Position numbers and translations under genes: made by a program. Below the pieces are notes generated by a model. It saw nothing but the letters and a program-made list of their open reading frames with translations. It searched no databases and had not been told where the DNA came from. From assembly GCF_012848175.1 (NCBI RefSeq), contig NZ_CP051651.1, forward strand, positions 186,001 through 250,000: DNA of 64,000 nucleotides. Direction: 5' to 3'. The DNA comes from Xanthomonas campestris pv. badrii. Lineage in GTDB: Bacteria; Pseudomonadota; Gammaproteobacteria; Xanthomonadales; Xanthomonadaceae. Shown piece after piece: positions 1 through 7,501 of this stretch (within the stretch, counting starts at the first letter, position 1; every line of letters starts with the position of its first letter).

Positions 1-484
1 GCAGCTGGGTGATCTGCTGGCGGCACGCGGCCAGACTGTGCGGCGCGTGCTGTTCCGGGTCGGTGTGACGCACCATCTGCAGGAATGCAGGATCGTCTGC
101 ATGGATCTGCAGCATGGTGCGCAGATCCGCCAGCGACCAGAGATTGGACGCCCCCTTCGATACCGCAGCGTAAGCCTGCTGAACGCCGCTTGCCAATGCC
201 GCGTTTGCACGTGCGGCAAGTGTTGCGGCGGTGGACGGGCCGGAGGCGCGTTCGGGTGAATCGGCCTGCGTTTCAGCGGCGTGCGGCGCCACCGGCGAGG
301 CGTCGTGCTCGGAGTCGGCGGTGGACGCGCGCGAACGGCTGCGCGGAGTGAGCGCCGACAGGCTGGGGTGGAGCGGTGTTTGCGTCGGCGACGTGGCGTC
401 GGCGACCGGAGCGTTGTCGGTATGAGTGTCGTGCAATGGCGCCGGGGAAGAGGGGCCTGCGGTTTGCTGTTTCTTGATCTCCAT
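1..484 (-). CDS. xopX: Type III effector XopX-like, N-terminal part (runs off left edge)
   Basis: The first ~161 codons of a leftward gene whose remainder lies outside the window. The start is the ATG at 484, reading MEIKKQQTAGPSSPAP. The N-terminus is rich in Ser, Pro, Thr and Ala and looks disordered for about 90 residues, as expected for a type III secretion signal. It is followed by a more structured Ala/Leu-rich stretch (SNLWSLADLRTMLQ) and a DDPAFLQMVRHTDPE segment. I recognise the opening as that of the Xanthomonas effector XopX, which is injected into plant cells and modulates immunity. Gene order with the downstream genes also fits. No PIP box (TTCGB-N15-TTCGB) is seen upstream; xopX is reported not to depend on one. 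The identification rests on memory of the family, not on a search. Confidence 0.65.
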   Translation of the reverse strand, partial: MEIKKQQTAGPSSPAPLHDTHTDNAPVADATSPTQTPLHPSLSALTPRSRSRASTADSEHDASPVAPHAAETQADSPERASGPSTAATLAARANAALASGVQQAYAAVSKGASNLWSLADLRTMLQIHADDPAFLQMVRHTDPEQHAPHSLAACRQQITQL

Positions 485-906
485 GCTGGGTTTCCTTGAT
501 GGGAGGGAGCGGCCAGCGGGTACTGGCTGGCGCACATGCATCATTCGAACAAGCATGCCCGGCCGCATAATCCGATGCGAACTCCCGCGTTGCAGGAAGA
601 ACCAACCAGGCAGGACGGTGGTAACTTGTGATCGCATGACCCGTTGCCACCTGCGCAGGGTCGAGTGCGCTGGGTTCGCAGAAATCGTGGTGGAGGCAAC
701 CCCAGCCCGCCGCATCGTTGATCGCCGCCGCACTCCGTGACCACCTGTTGACACCGATGTCATCGCAGTCTTAGCCTCGCTGGGCAGGCGTTTGCGCCGA
801 GCGGTCGGGGGGCCATCGGACAAGGGGCAGCGATGCATGCATCGCTGGCAGGCGTCGTTGCAGTGCACTGCCACGCCGGCTGCGTCCGGCTTCTCCCGGG
901 GATCTT
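485..906. other. Divergent intergenic region, xopX-like / TonB receptor
   Basis: This 422-base gap separates the divergent effector and receptor genes. It should hold promoters in both directions. I see no clear sigma-70 hexamer pair, no PIP box and no convincing small gene. Two TTCG motifs upstream of the effector lie 27 bases apart rather than the 15 a PIP box needs. Confidence 0.5.
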
Positions 907-3798
907 ATGAACTGCCGCAGTCATCGCCTTGCCTTGTCGATTTCCGTGTCCCTCGCCATGACCGCCGCGTTCGCGCCGCCGCTCATGGCCCAGCAAACCG
1001 AACCGGACGCAGCGCGTGCCACGTCCACCCTGGATGCGGTCAGCGTCACCGGCTCGCGCATCAAACGCGCACAGGTCGAAGGCGCGCAGCCGGTGGTCAC
1101 CATCTCCGCGCAGCAGATCCAGCAGGAAGGCTTCGCCACCGTCTACGACGTGCTCAACAGCATGAATCAGCAGGGCTCGGTGGAAGCCGACACGCAGTGG
1201 GGCTCGCACACGCCCAACGCCTCGCCGATCAACCTGCGCGACCTGGGACCGGGCCGCACGCTGCTGCTGGTCAACAGCCGCCGCGTGGCCGATTACCCGC
1301 TGCCCTATGGCGGCGAGAGCAACTTCTCCAATTACAGCAACATCCCCGCCGCTGCGGTAGAACGCATCGACATCCTCACTGGCGGCGCTTCGGCGATCTA
1401 CGGCTCGGACGCGGTGGCTGGCGTGATCAACGTGATCCTCAAGCGCGACTACCAGGGCGACCAGCTGCGCCTGCGCGGCGGCACCGCCACCGAAGGTGGA
1501 CGCGACAGCTTCGACGTGTCCTGGGCCGGCGGGCGCACCGGCGAGAACTGGAGCGTGACCTATGCGCTGCAGGCCACCCGGCGCGATCCGTTGAGCGGGC
1601 GCGATCGCCCCGAAATGGATGATTCGGACGACATGTCCTACTCCAACTGGACCGGGCAGAACCGCCGCTACGGCTTCAACCCGTTCACCGGCCTGAGCCT
1701 GGTCGATGCCAACACCAACGAGCGCCTCGCGCCGCCGGCCGGCACCTGCGCACGCTTCGGCGGCGAATTCATCGACGGCCAGCGCCTGAGCTACGACCAG
1801 AACACCGGTGCGCTCACCGACGCCGGCAGTTACTGCGGCATGGCGCGCGATTACGGCGACTGGGGCCTGGTCACCGGCAGCGAGGATTATTCGGCGTATC
1901 TGTACGGTACCTGGAAGTTCGGTCAGGCCACCGAGGCCTGGGCCACGCTGTCGGCCAACCGCAGCATCGGGCGCTGGACCTACGACCCGCCGTATGTGCT
2001 GCTCGGGCCGTTTCAGGATGCGCGCACCGGGCGTCAGCTGAATGCCATCCGCCAGCTCACCCGCCGCGAAGCCGGTGGCTGGGATCGCCTGGCCAACTAC
2101 AACAAGGAGCAGTCCTGGGATCTGGGCGCCGGCCTGCGCGGGGTGTGGGCCGACCGCTTCGACTGGGAACTGAGCGTGGGCCGTTCGCGCTACACCGTGG
2201 ACGAATACATCCGCACCGTGGATACCGCGCGCGCCACCGATTACTTTCTCGGCAGCCCGCTCGGTACCGGTGCCGATGGCAACCCGATCTACGCGGTCAA
2301 CCAGGCGCGCTGGTACACGCCGTTGTCCGGTAACGAGTACGACGACCTGGTGGCCAAGTCGCATAACTCGGCCTATTCGTGGGTGAACCAGGCCGCTTTC
2401 AGCCTCAGTGGCGACGTGGTGCAGGGCTGGGCCGGGCCGATCCGCTTCGCCACCGTGGCCGAAGTCGCCAAGCAGGGCTATCAGCTCTCGCCCGACCCGT
2501 GCGCCAACGAGTGCTACCCGGTTGATGTGGTCGACAGTGGGGGCGGCGAGCGCCTGCGTAGTTCGGCCGGTCTGGAATTCCAGATCCCGCTGCTGTCCAC
2601 GCTCAGCGCCAACATCGCCGGGCGCTACGACCGCTACAGCAACTATCGCTCGTCCGCGGCCATCCAGACCGAGGTGGGCGAACAGAGCGACACCACCTGG
2701 AGCGCCGGCCTGGAGTGGCGGCCGGTGGAGAGCCTGCTGGTGCGCAGCACCCTGGCCACCAGCTTCCGTGCACCGGACATGCACTACGTGCTGGGCGAAC
2801 CCAGTTCCACCAACCAGACCGTGATCGACCAGTACCGCTGCATCACCTCCGGCGCGTACCAGACCGGCGGCTGCAACGACGAGAACAACAACATCTTCTA
2901 CACCGTGGACGTGAACCGGCGTGGCACGCCGGACCTGCGCTCGGAAACCGGCCGCTCGTTCACCGGCGGGGTGGTGTGGGACATCGTGCAGGGGATGTCG
3001 CTGAGCGTGGACTACTACCGCATCCAGCTGGAGGACATGATCAAGGATCTGGACCGCGACGAGATCCTGTCGGCCGAAGCCGGCTGCCGCACCGGCACCA
3101 CCATCAGCGGCGGTGCCTGGAACAACCCCGGCGGCGCCGGCTACTGCGACACCATCACCTCGCGCGTGACGCGCAATGCCGACGGCACCATCGCCAGCAT
3201 CGAACGCGGCCCGATCAACCTGGCGCAGATGGAAACCTCCGGCATCGATGCGTCGTTGAAATACCGGCTGAGCACGGCCGGCTGGGGCAACTTCCAGCTG
3301 TCGCTGGACTACAACAATCTGCTCGCCTACCGCGAACAGATCTACCGTACCGACAGCGACGAGAACCGTCGCGACGAACGCGTGCGCAGCCGCGTGCGTG
3401 GCAGCGTGCATTGGGACAACGGCGGCGCCTGGGACTGGACCGTGTACTTCCGCCGGCTTGGCTCGATGCGCGCGGTCAACTGGGGCACCTGCGCCCGCTT
3501 CGATGACGGCTACCAGCCCAGCGCCTCCGACGAGTGCCTGGTCACCGACACCGGCAACGTGAATCTGGGCCAGACCAGCAAGCGCTACTTCGGCCGCGTG
3601 GGCCCGGCGATCTACTGGAACCTCAGCACCGGCTACAGGATCACCGACCACGCCAAGGTCAATTTCTACGTCAACAACGTGTTCAACGAAGTGGGCTACG
3701 AGAACAAGGAGCGCTTCTACGGCTACGGCTTCTACAACACCACCTTGTTCAACCCGATCGGCCGCGAAGTGGCGGCGGAGTATGTGTTCACGTTCTGA
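907..3798 (+). CDS. TonB-dependent outer-membrane receptor
   Basis: A 963-residue TonB-dependent transporter, an outer-membrane beta-barrel that imports a ligand using TonB/ExbBD energy. The signal peptide covers about residues 1-28 (cleavage after PLMA). A TonB-box-like LDAVSVTGSRI lies near residue 42. The plug domain (about 60-175) has the conserved GGASAIYGSDAVAGVINVI segment. The rest is barrel and ends in an aromatic residue (EYVFTF), as BamA substrates do. Extracellular loops contain paired cysteines (GTCARFGG, ECLV, GGCND). The ATG at 907 has GGGGA upstream and directly starts a good signal peptide. Xanthomonads carry many such receptors, often for plant carbohydrates; no neighbouring gene indicates the substrate, so the ligand is unknown. 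Confidence 0.9.
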   Translation: MNCRSHRLALSISVSLAMTAAFAPPLMAQQTEPDAARATSTLDAVSVTGSRIKRAQVEGAQPVVTISAQQIQQEGFATVYDVLNSMNQQGSVEADTQWGSHTPNASPINLRDLGPGRTLLLVNSRRVADYPLPYGGESNFSNYSNIPAAAVERIDILTGGASAIYGSDAVAGVINVILKRDYQGDQLRLRGGTATEGGRDSFDVSWAGGRTGENWSVTYALQATRRDPLSGRDRPEMDDSDDMSYSNWTGQNRRYGFNPFTGLSLVDANTNERLAPPAGTCARFGGEFIDGQRLSYDQNTGALTDAGSYCGMARDYGDWGLVTGSEDYSAYLYGTWKFGQATEAWATLSANRSIGRWTYDPPYVLLGPFQDARTGRQLNAIRQLTRREAGGWDRLANYNKEQSWDLGAGLRGVWADRFDWELSVGRSRYTVDEYIRTVDTARATDYFLGSPLGTGADGNPIYAVNQARWYTPLSGNEYDDLVAKSHNSAYSWVNQAAFSLSGDVVQGWAGPIRFATVAEVAKQGYQLSPDPCANECYPVDVVDSGGGERLRSSAGLEFQIPLLSTLSANIAGRYDRYSNYRSSAAIQTEVGEQSDTTWSAGLEWRPVESLLVRSTLATSFRAPDMHYVLGEPSSTNQTVIDQYRCITSGAYQTGGCNDENNNIFYTVDVNRRGTPDLRSETGRSFTGGVVWDIVQGMSLSVDYYRIQLEDMIKDLDRDEILSAEAGCRTGTTISGGAWNNPGGAGYCDTITSRVTRNADGTIASIERGPINLAQMETSGIDASLKYRLSTAGWGNFQLSLDYNNLLAYREQIYRTDSDENRRDERVRSRVRGSVHWDNGGAWDWTVYFRRLGSMRAVNWGTCARFDDGYQPSASDECLVTDTGNVNLGQTSKRYFGRVGPAIYWNLSTGYRITDHAKVNFYVNNVFNEVGYENKERFYGYGFYNTTLFNPIGREVAAEYVFTF

Positions 3799-3817
3799 GT
3801 GAGGGTCATTGCAGCGG

Positions 3818-3847
3818 ACACGCCACGGCATCGCTGCCGTGGCGTGT
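3818..3847. terminator. Bidirectional hairpin between convergent genes
   Basis: A perfect 13-bp inverted repeat (ACACGCCACGGCA / TGCCGTGGCGTGT) with a 4-base TCGC loop lies 20 bases after the receptor stop and just before the stop of the convergent HipA-like gene. There is no strong T run, so termination strength is uncertain, but the position fits a shared terminator. Confidence 0.6.
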
Positions 3848-3857
3848 GGCAGAGCGA

Positions 3858-5234
3858 TCAGGCAAGGCGCGATGCGGTGCGGCGCAAGCTTGCCAACGCG
3901 CGGGTGGCGATGCCGCGCATCTGATCGCTCAAGGCCGCGTCGTCCATGCAGCGCTGCCAGAACTGTTCTGCCATCTCCGCGGCGCGTCGCCATTGTGCGA
4001 ATTGACCGACCGTGGGCGGTGGACTCTCGATGTCCCTTGGCACGATTTCGCCACTGGATGCCGGCCGCAGCGCCATCGGCAACATGTCGTACACCGGCGC
4101 GAGCCGCAGTGGCAACGTGTCGGCAAGCATCAGTGCTGCGTTGCCCAGATGCATGTCGGTATTGCCGATGAGCGTGCCGAACCAGCTGATCACCTCAAGA
4201 CGCTCGGCATCTTCCGCGCTCAGCCAACCATCGCGTTTGAGCAGCGGTGCAAGCGCGCGCCATGTGCCGACCTCCGACTGCCCATAGAACGCGGCAAAGA
4301 TCGCCATCAACGAGACAAAGCCGTGGCGGCCCAGCGTCGGGCTGCGATCGAAGCGCGTGGATTCGAGAAAGACGCGCTCGCCGGCCTGCAGCCGCTGCGT
4401 CGTTGCGGCTGCGATGCCACCGGCAAGTAGCACCTGGTTGGCCAGGTGCTCCATCTGCAGCAGGTCCGCCCAGCGCCGCCCGGCCGGCTGATCGATCCGG
4501 TCGGAGAACTTCACGATGACCGGACGATACATGCCATGTTCGCGCAGTACGGCAGTGAACTTCGGTTGCTCGCCTGCAGCGGACGAACCGACGTCCTCGC
4601 CGCGCAGTGCGGCATCGGCACGCTGGAGATACGCCTGCGGGCGGGCTTGGATATCGATGCACTCGGGCTGCTCGATCGACGACAGTGCGCGAGCCAGCGC
4701 ATGCTCGCCAACGAGCAGGTCGCCGAGCTGGTCGTGACCATCGGACAGCAGCGCGACGAGTGTGTCACTGGGCGACCACAGCATGAGATTTTCCGGTAGC
4801 CGCAACGGCCCGGAGACGCGATGTGCCAGATTGCGCCCGAGAAATCCCTGCGGGCGTTGGTCATCCAGAAACCAGGGCAGCGACTCGAACACACCCAGCT
4901 GCATCGGCGGATGCAGGAGCACCGGGTTTTCCTGCAGCAGCTCCACGAAGAAGTGGTCGTGATGCAGTGCATGCAGCTGGCCCAGCGCCACAACGCGGGC
5001 ATGGCTGTCGATGCGGTAGAGCGGCCACGCGCGCGCGCCCCGCACCTCGCCCGCGGCGGCATAGCGGGTGGCGCGCGCGCTGCCGTAGCGGCGCACCGCC
5101 GTTCCTGCGGCGGCAACCAGGCGGGAAAGGGTTGCCTTGCTCACGCCCAATCGCCCGGCAAGATCGGCGCCGCGCAACGGGCCGTTGACGCGCAGCGTGG
5201 CGACCAGGCGTTCTACTGCTTCGGACTGGGGCAT
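3858..5234 (-). CDS. HipA-family Ser/Thr kinase with N-terminal HTH (YjjJ/HipH-like)
   Basis: A 458-residue HipA-like protein. Residues ~1-60 form a winged helix-turn-helix (GADLAGRLGVSKATLSRLVAAAG). The rest is the HipA kinase fold: a Ser/Gly loop SSAAGEQPKF (the position of the phosphorylated Ser loop in HipA), the catalytic loop GNTDMHLGN and the metal-binding APVYDMLP. In E. coli YjjJ (HipH) has this architecture, with an HTH fused in place of a separate HipB antitoxin, and no hipB-like gene is present here. HipA proteins phosphorylate tRNA-synthetases or other targets and cause growth arrest; YjjJ targets are less clear. A GTG three codons upstream (5243) is an alternative start; neither has an obvious Shine-Dalgarno. 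Upstream repeats suggest autoregulation. Confidence 0.85.
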   Translation of the reverse strand: MPQSEAVERLVATLRVNGPLRGADLAGRLGVSKATLSRLVAAAGTAVRRYGSARATRYAAAGEVRGARAWPLYRIDSHARVVALGQLHALHHDHFFVELLQENPVLLHPPMQLGVFESLPWFLDDQRPQGFLGRNLAHRVSGPLRLPENLMLWSPSDTLVALLSDGHDQLGDLLVGEHALARALSSIEQPECIDIQARPQAYLQRADAALRGEDVGSSAAGEQPKFTAVLREHGMYRPVIVKFSDRIDQPAGRRWADLLQMEHLANQVLLAGGIAAATTQRLQAGERVFLESTRFDRSPTLGRHGFVSLMAIFAAFYGQSEVGTWRALAPLLKRDGWLSAEDAERLEVISWFGTLIGNTDMHLGNAALMLADTLPLRLAPVYDMLPMALRPASSGEIVPRDIESPPPTVGQFAQWRRAAEMAEQFWQRCMDDAALSDQMRGIATRALASLRRTASRLA

Positions 5235-5246
5235 GTCAATCACGAA

Positions 5247-5355
5247 TGAAACGATTTGTGAAACGATATATCAGGTTTGTCCGTATAACAAATACATGAA
5301 TTTTAAGGTAAATTTAAGAATCTAGGGATGCATCAAGCGTTGGGGGTGAAACGAT
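5247..5355. promoter_or_regulatory. Three TGAAACGAT direct repeats upstream of the HipA-like gene
   Basis: The 9-mer TGAAACGAT occurs at 5247-5255, 5259-5267 and 5347-5355, in an AT-rich stretch (about 5245-5330) unlike its surroundings. The first two are 12 bases apart start to start, about one helical turn, just upstream of the hipA-like start. This fits an operator bound by the gene's own HTH domain, which is inference. Confidence 0.45.
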
Positions 5356-5821
5356 ATTACGGCGTTCCTGGGCTGAAAATAGTGCCCGTAGCGCACCTTG
5401 CACAGAGCCGGACGGCCCCAGCCACACTTGAGGACTGACACGTCGGCAGTGCAACACCGTTCATGTCACAGCTGCTGGACACTGTATCCGCCTCCGCTTG
5501 CCACGAAGCGCAGGCCCGAAACGCACCTTGGTGTGCCGGGTGAAGGCGCACCCTGCGCTTGGTGCGCGTGCCGTCAGGCGGATGAACCTCCATGCCAGCG
5601 CCTTGATCGCACCGCGCCAGTGGCGCGCCGCACTATCCCGCGACACTGCCGCTTCACGGAAGGCCATCGGCGGCCCAGCAGCGATCGGATTGCATTCCGT
5701 AGCCCTGATCAACCGTTGCTGCCGTGCCCCTGACGACTTGCCGCGCCACGCAAACATTGCGTCGATGCACATGGTCCGTTGCCGATGAAACAGTAGCATC
5801 GCGCAAAAACGCGTGGTATCA
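5356..5821. other. Intergenic, upstream of the DAHP synthase leader
   Basis: No gene is supported here. The promoter of the attenuator transcript should lie near 5750-5810, but no clean -35/-10 pair is visible. Several GC-rich open frames cross the stretch without ribosome sites or family signatures. Confidence 0.4.
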
Positions 5822-5830
5822 ATGCATCCC

Positions 5831-5914
5831 ATGAACGCACCCCGCAGCCAGTTTTATTTTTGGTACTACGGTTTTCCGATGCCGCTGGCGGAGGACGGAT
5901 TGCGCTCACCCTGA
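5831..5914 (+). CDS. Aromatic-rich attenuation leader peptide
   Basis: A 27-residue peptide, too short for ordinary gene calling. It begins MNAPRSQ, then F-Y-F-W-Y-Y within residues 8-13, then GFPMPLAEDGLRSP and TGA. A second in-frame ATG at 5822 would add three residues (MHP). Neither start has a strong Shine-Dalgarno. The stop lies 23 bases before the terminator stem. Having all three aromatic amino acids in one run suggests a pooled response to Phe, Tyr and Trp supply, fitting for the first enzyme of the common pathway. Confidence 0.8.
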   Translation: MNAPRSQFYFWYYGFPMPLAEDGLRSP

Positions 5915-5937
5915 AGAAATCTTCAGCAGCATTCCCG

Positions 5938-5969
5938 AAAAGCCGCCAGCGCACACTGGCGGCTTTTTT
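5938..5969 (+). terminator. Attenuator terminator hairpin
   Basis: A 12-bp perfect stem (AAAAGCCGCCAG, 5938-5949, with CTGGCGGCTTTT, 5956-5967), a 6-base loop and a T6 tract at 5964-5969. It is a strong intrinsic terminator placed between the leader peptide and the DAHP synthase start. Confidence 0.9.
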
Positions 5970-6020
5970 GTTGCCGCCTTGCCTGGCTTCCCTGATGCAC
6001 TGCCGACCCGAGACAACGTT

Positions 6021-7094
6021 ATGCCGCCTGTGACCGATGACCTGCGTATCCGCAAGATCGAAGCCCTTGCCCCTCCCTCGCAGCTGCTGGCGCTGCTGCC
6101 CTGCGACGAACGCGCCTCCGAGACCGTGACCCAGTCGCGGGCCGCGCTGCATGAGATCCTGCATGGCCGCGACGACCGCCTGGCAGTGGTGATCGGGCCC
6201 TGCTCGATCCACGACCCGGTGGCCGCGATGGACTACGCGCAACGTCTGCGCCCGTTGCGCGACCAGTTCGGCGATGCGCTGGAGATCGTGATGCGGGTGT
6301 ACTTCGAAAAGCCGCGCACCACCATCGGCTGGAAGGGCCTGATCAACGATCCGGATCTGGACGGCAGTTTCCAGATCAACAAGGGCCTGCGCGTGGCGCG
6401 TGGCCTGCTGCGCGACATCAACAACCTGGGCCTGCCGGCCGGCGTCGAGTTTCTCGACATCATCTCGCCGCAGTACATCGCCGACCTGGTGGCCTGGGGC
6501 GCAATCGGCGCGCGCACGACCGAAAGCCAGGTGCATCGCGAAATGGCCTCGGGGCTGTCGTGCCCGGTGGGGTTCAAGAACGGCACCGGCGGCGACGTCA
6601 AGATTGCGGTGGACGCGGTGGGCGCGGCCTCGCATCCGCACCATTTCCTGGCCGTGACCAAGGACGGCCACACCGCGGTGGCGGCCACGGCCGGCAACCC
6701 GGATTGCCACGTGATCCTGCGCGGCGGCAAGGTGCCCAATTTCGATGCGGCCAGTGTGGAGGCGGCCAGCCAGGTGCTGAATAAATCCGGCCTGCCGGCG
6801 CGCCTGATGATCGATGCCAGCCACGCCAACAGCAGCAAGAATCCCGAGAACCAGCCCAAGGTGGTCCAGGACATCGCAGCGCAGCTGGAAGGCGGCGAAA
6901 CGCGCATTGTCGGCGTCATGGTCGAAAGCCATCTGGTCGGCGGCCGCCAGGAACTGGTTCCCGGGTGCGAGCTGACTTACGGCCAGAGCATCACCGATGG
7001 CTGCATCGACTGGGACTCCTCGGTGCAGGTACTGCAACGGCTGGCGACGGCGGTGCGCACGCGTCGCGCACGCCGCATCGATGAGGCTGCGTGA
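6021..7094 (+). CDS. aroG: 3-deoxy-7-phosphoheptulonate (DAHP) synthase, class I
   Basis: A 357-residue class I DAHP synthase of the AroF/G/H type. It condenses phosphoenolpyruvate with erythrose 4-phosphate, the first step of the shikimate pathway. Signature segments are visible: GPCSIHDPVAAMDYA (~60), RVYFEKPRTTIGWKG (PEP site), GARTTESQVHREMASGLS, GFKNGTGGDVKIA, HVILRGG, DASHANSSKNP (metal His/Asp) and GVMVESHLVGGRQ. The ATG at 6021 is chosen because upstream in-frame starts would run back into the attenuator. E. coli paralogues are Phe-, Tyr- or Trp-inhibited; which applies cannot be read reliably here. The aroG symbol is by family only. Expression should be set by the leader attenuator. 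Confidence 0.93.
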   Translation: MPPVTDDLRIRKIEALAPPSQLLALLPCDERASETVTQSRAALHEILHGRDDRLAVVIGPCSIHDPVAAMDYAQRLRPLRDQFGDALEIVMRVYFEKPRTTIGWKGLINDPDLDGSFQINKGLRVARGLLRDINNLGLPAGVEFLDIISPQYIADLVAWGAIGARTTESQVHREMASGLSCPVGFKNGTGGDVKIAVDAVGAASHPHHFLAVTKDGHTAVAATAGNPDCHVILRGGKVPNFDAASVEAASQVLNKSGLPARLMIDASHANSSKNPENQPKVVQDIAAQLEGGETRIVGVMVESHLVGGRQELVPGCELTYGQSITDGCIDWDSSVQVLQRLATAVRTRRARRIDEAA

Positions 7095-7501
7095 GGCAAG
7101 GATGCCGGCCGAGTCGAAGGTGCTGGATGCGCCGATGCGGGCATGCGTGCGCTGAGCAGATGCGCGCCCGCCTGGCGGCCGCGCAGGCGGGCTGCCCGCC
7201 GTTCAAAAACACCGGGCCGACTGCAGTAGCCGGCCCGGCGGGTCGAACACACCACCCACGGTGACCTGTCGCTGCGGTGGCCAGGAGGAGGGCGCCGTCT
7301 GCACCGCGACCGAACAGGTGGCCACACCATCCGCCGCGCACATGACCTGCGCATGTCGTTACGTGGCGCAGGCGGACATGAAGTTCCAAAACGGTTAACC
7401 GCACGCCCTGCCCGTGCTCGCTGCGCGCCTGTGGCCGCATTCACGCTGCTGCGTCGGCGCACCCGCGATAGTGGTTGCAGACTCGTCTTGCACCCGTGCC
7501 C
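7095..7501. other. Intergenic, aroG / AsmA-like
   Basis: A 407-base gap. An inverted repeat CCGGGCCG (7212-7219) / CGGCCCGG (7231-7238) could form a hairpin after aroG, but it lacks a T run. I see no gene or clear promoter. Confidence 0.4.

Larger units (their letters stand above)
5822..5970 (+). promoter_or_regulatory. Transcription attenuator controlling DAHP synthase
   Basis: A complete attenuator. A 27-codon leader (5831-5914) carries six aromatic codons in seven positions. The leader's 3' half contains CCGCTGGCGG (5882-5891), complementary to CCGCCAGCG (5944-5952), which is the 5' arm of the terminator hairpin at 5938-5967. Antiterminator and terminator are therefore mutually exclusive. 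When aromatic aminoacyl-tRNAs are scarce, the ribosome should stall on the Phe/Tyr/Trp run, free the antiterminator and allow transcription into the synthase gene. The pairing is read directly from the sequence; the mechanism follows trp and phe leaders. Confidence 0.8.

Noticed and set aside
485..600. PIP box upstream of the XopX-like gene
   Set aside because: Two TTCG motifs are present, but they are 27 bases apart instead of 15.
760..3993. A 1077-codon open frame antisense to the TonB receptor, and similar long antisense frames opposite glnE, mdcA, aceE and the AsmA-like genes
   Set aside because: High GC content keeps opposite frames open. The sense frames carry clear family motifs; the antisense ones have none and repetitive composition.
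7212..7238. Hairpin after aroG as its terminator
   Set aside because: The stem is only 8 bp with an 11-base loop and no T run; too weak to call.
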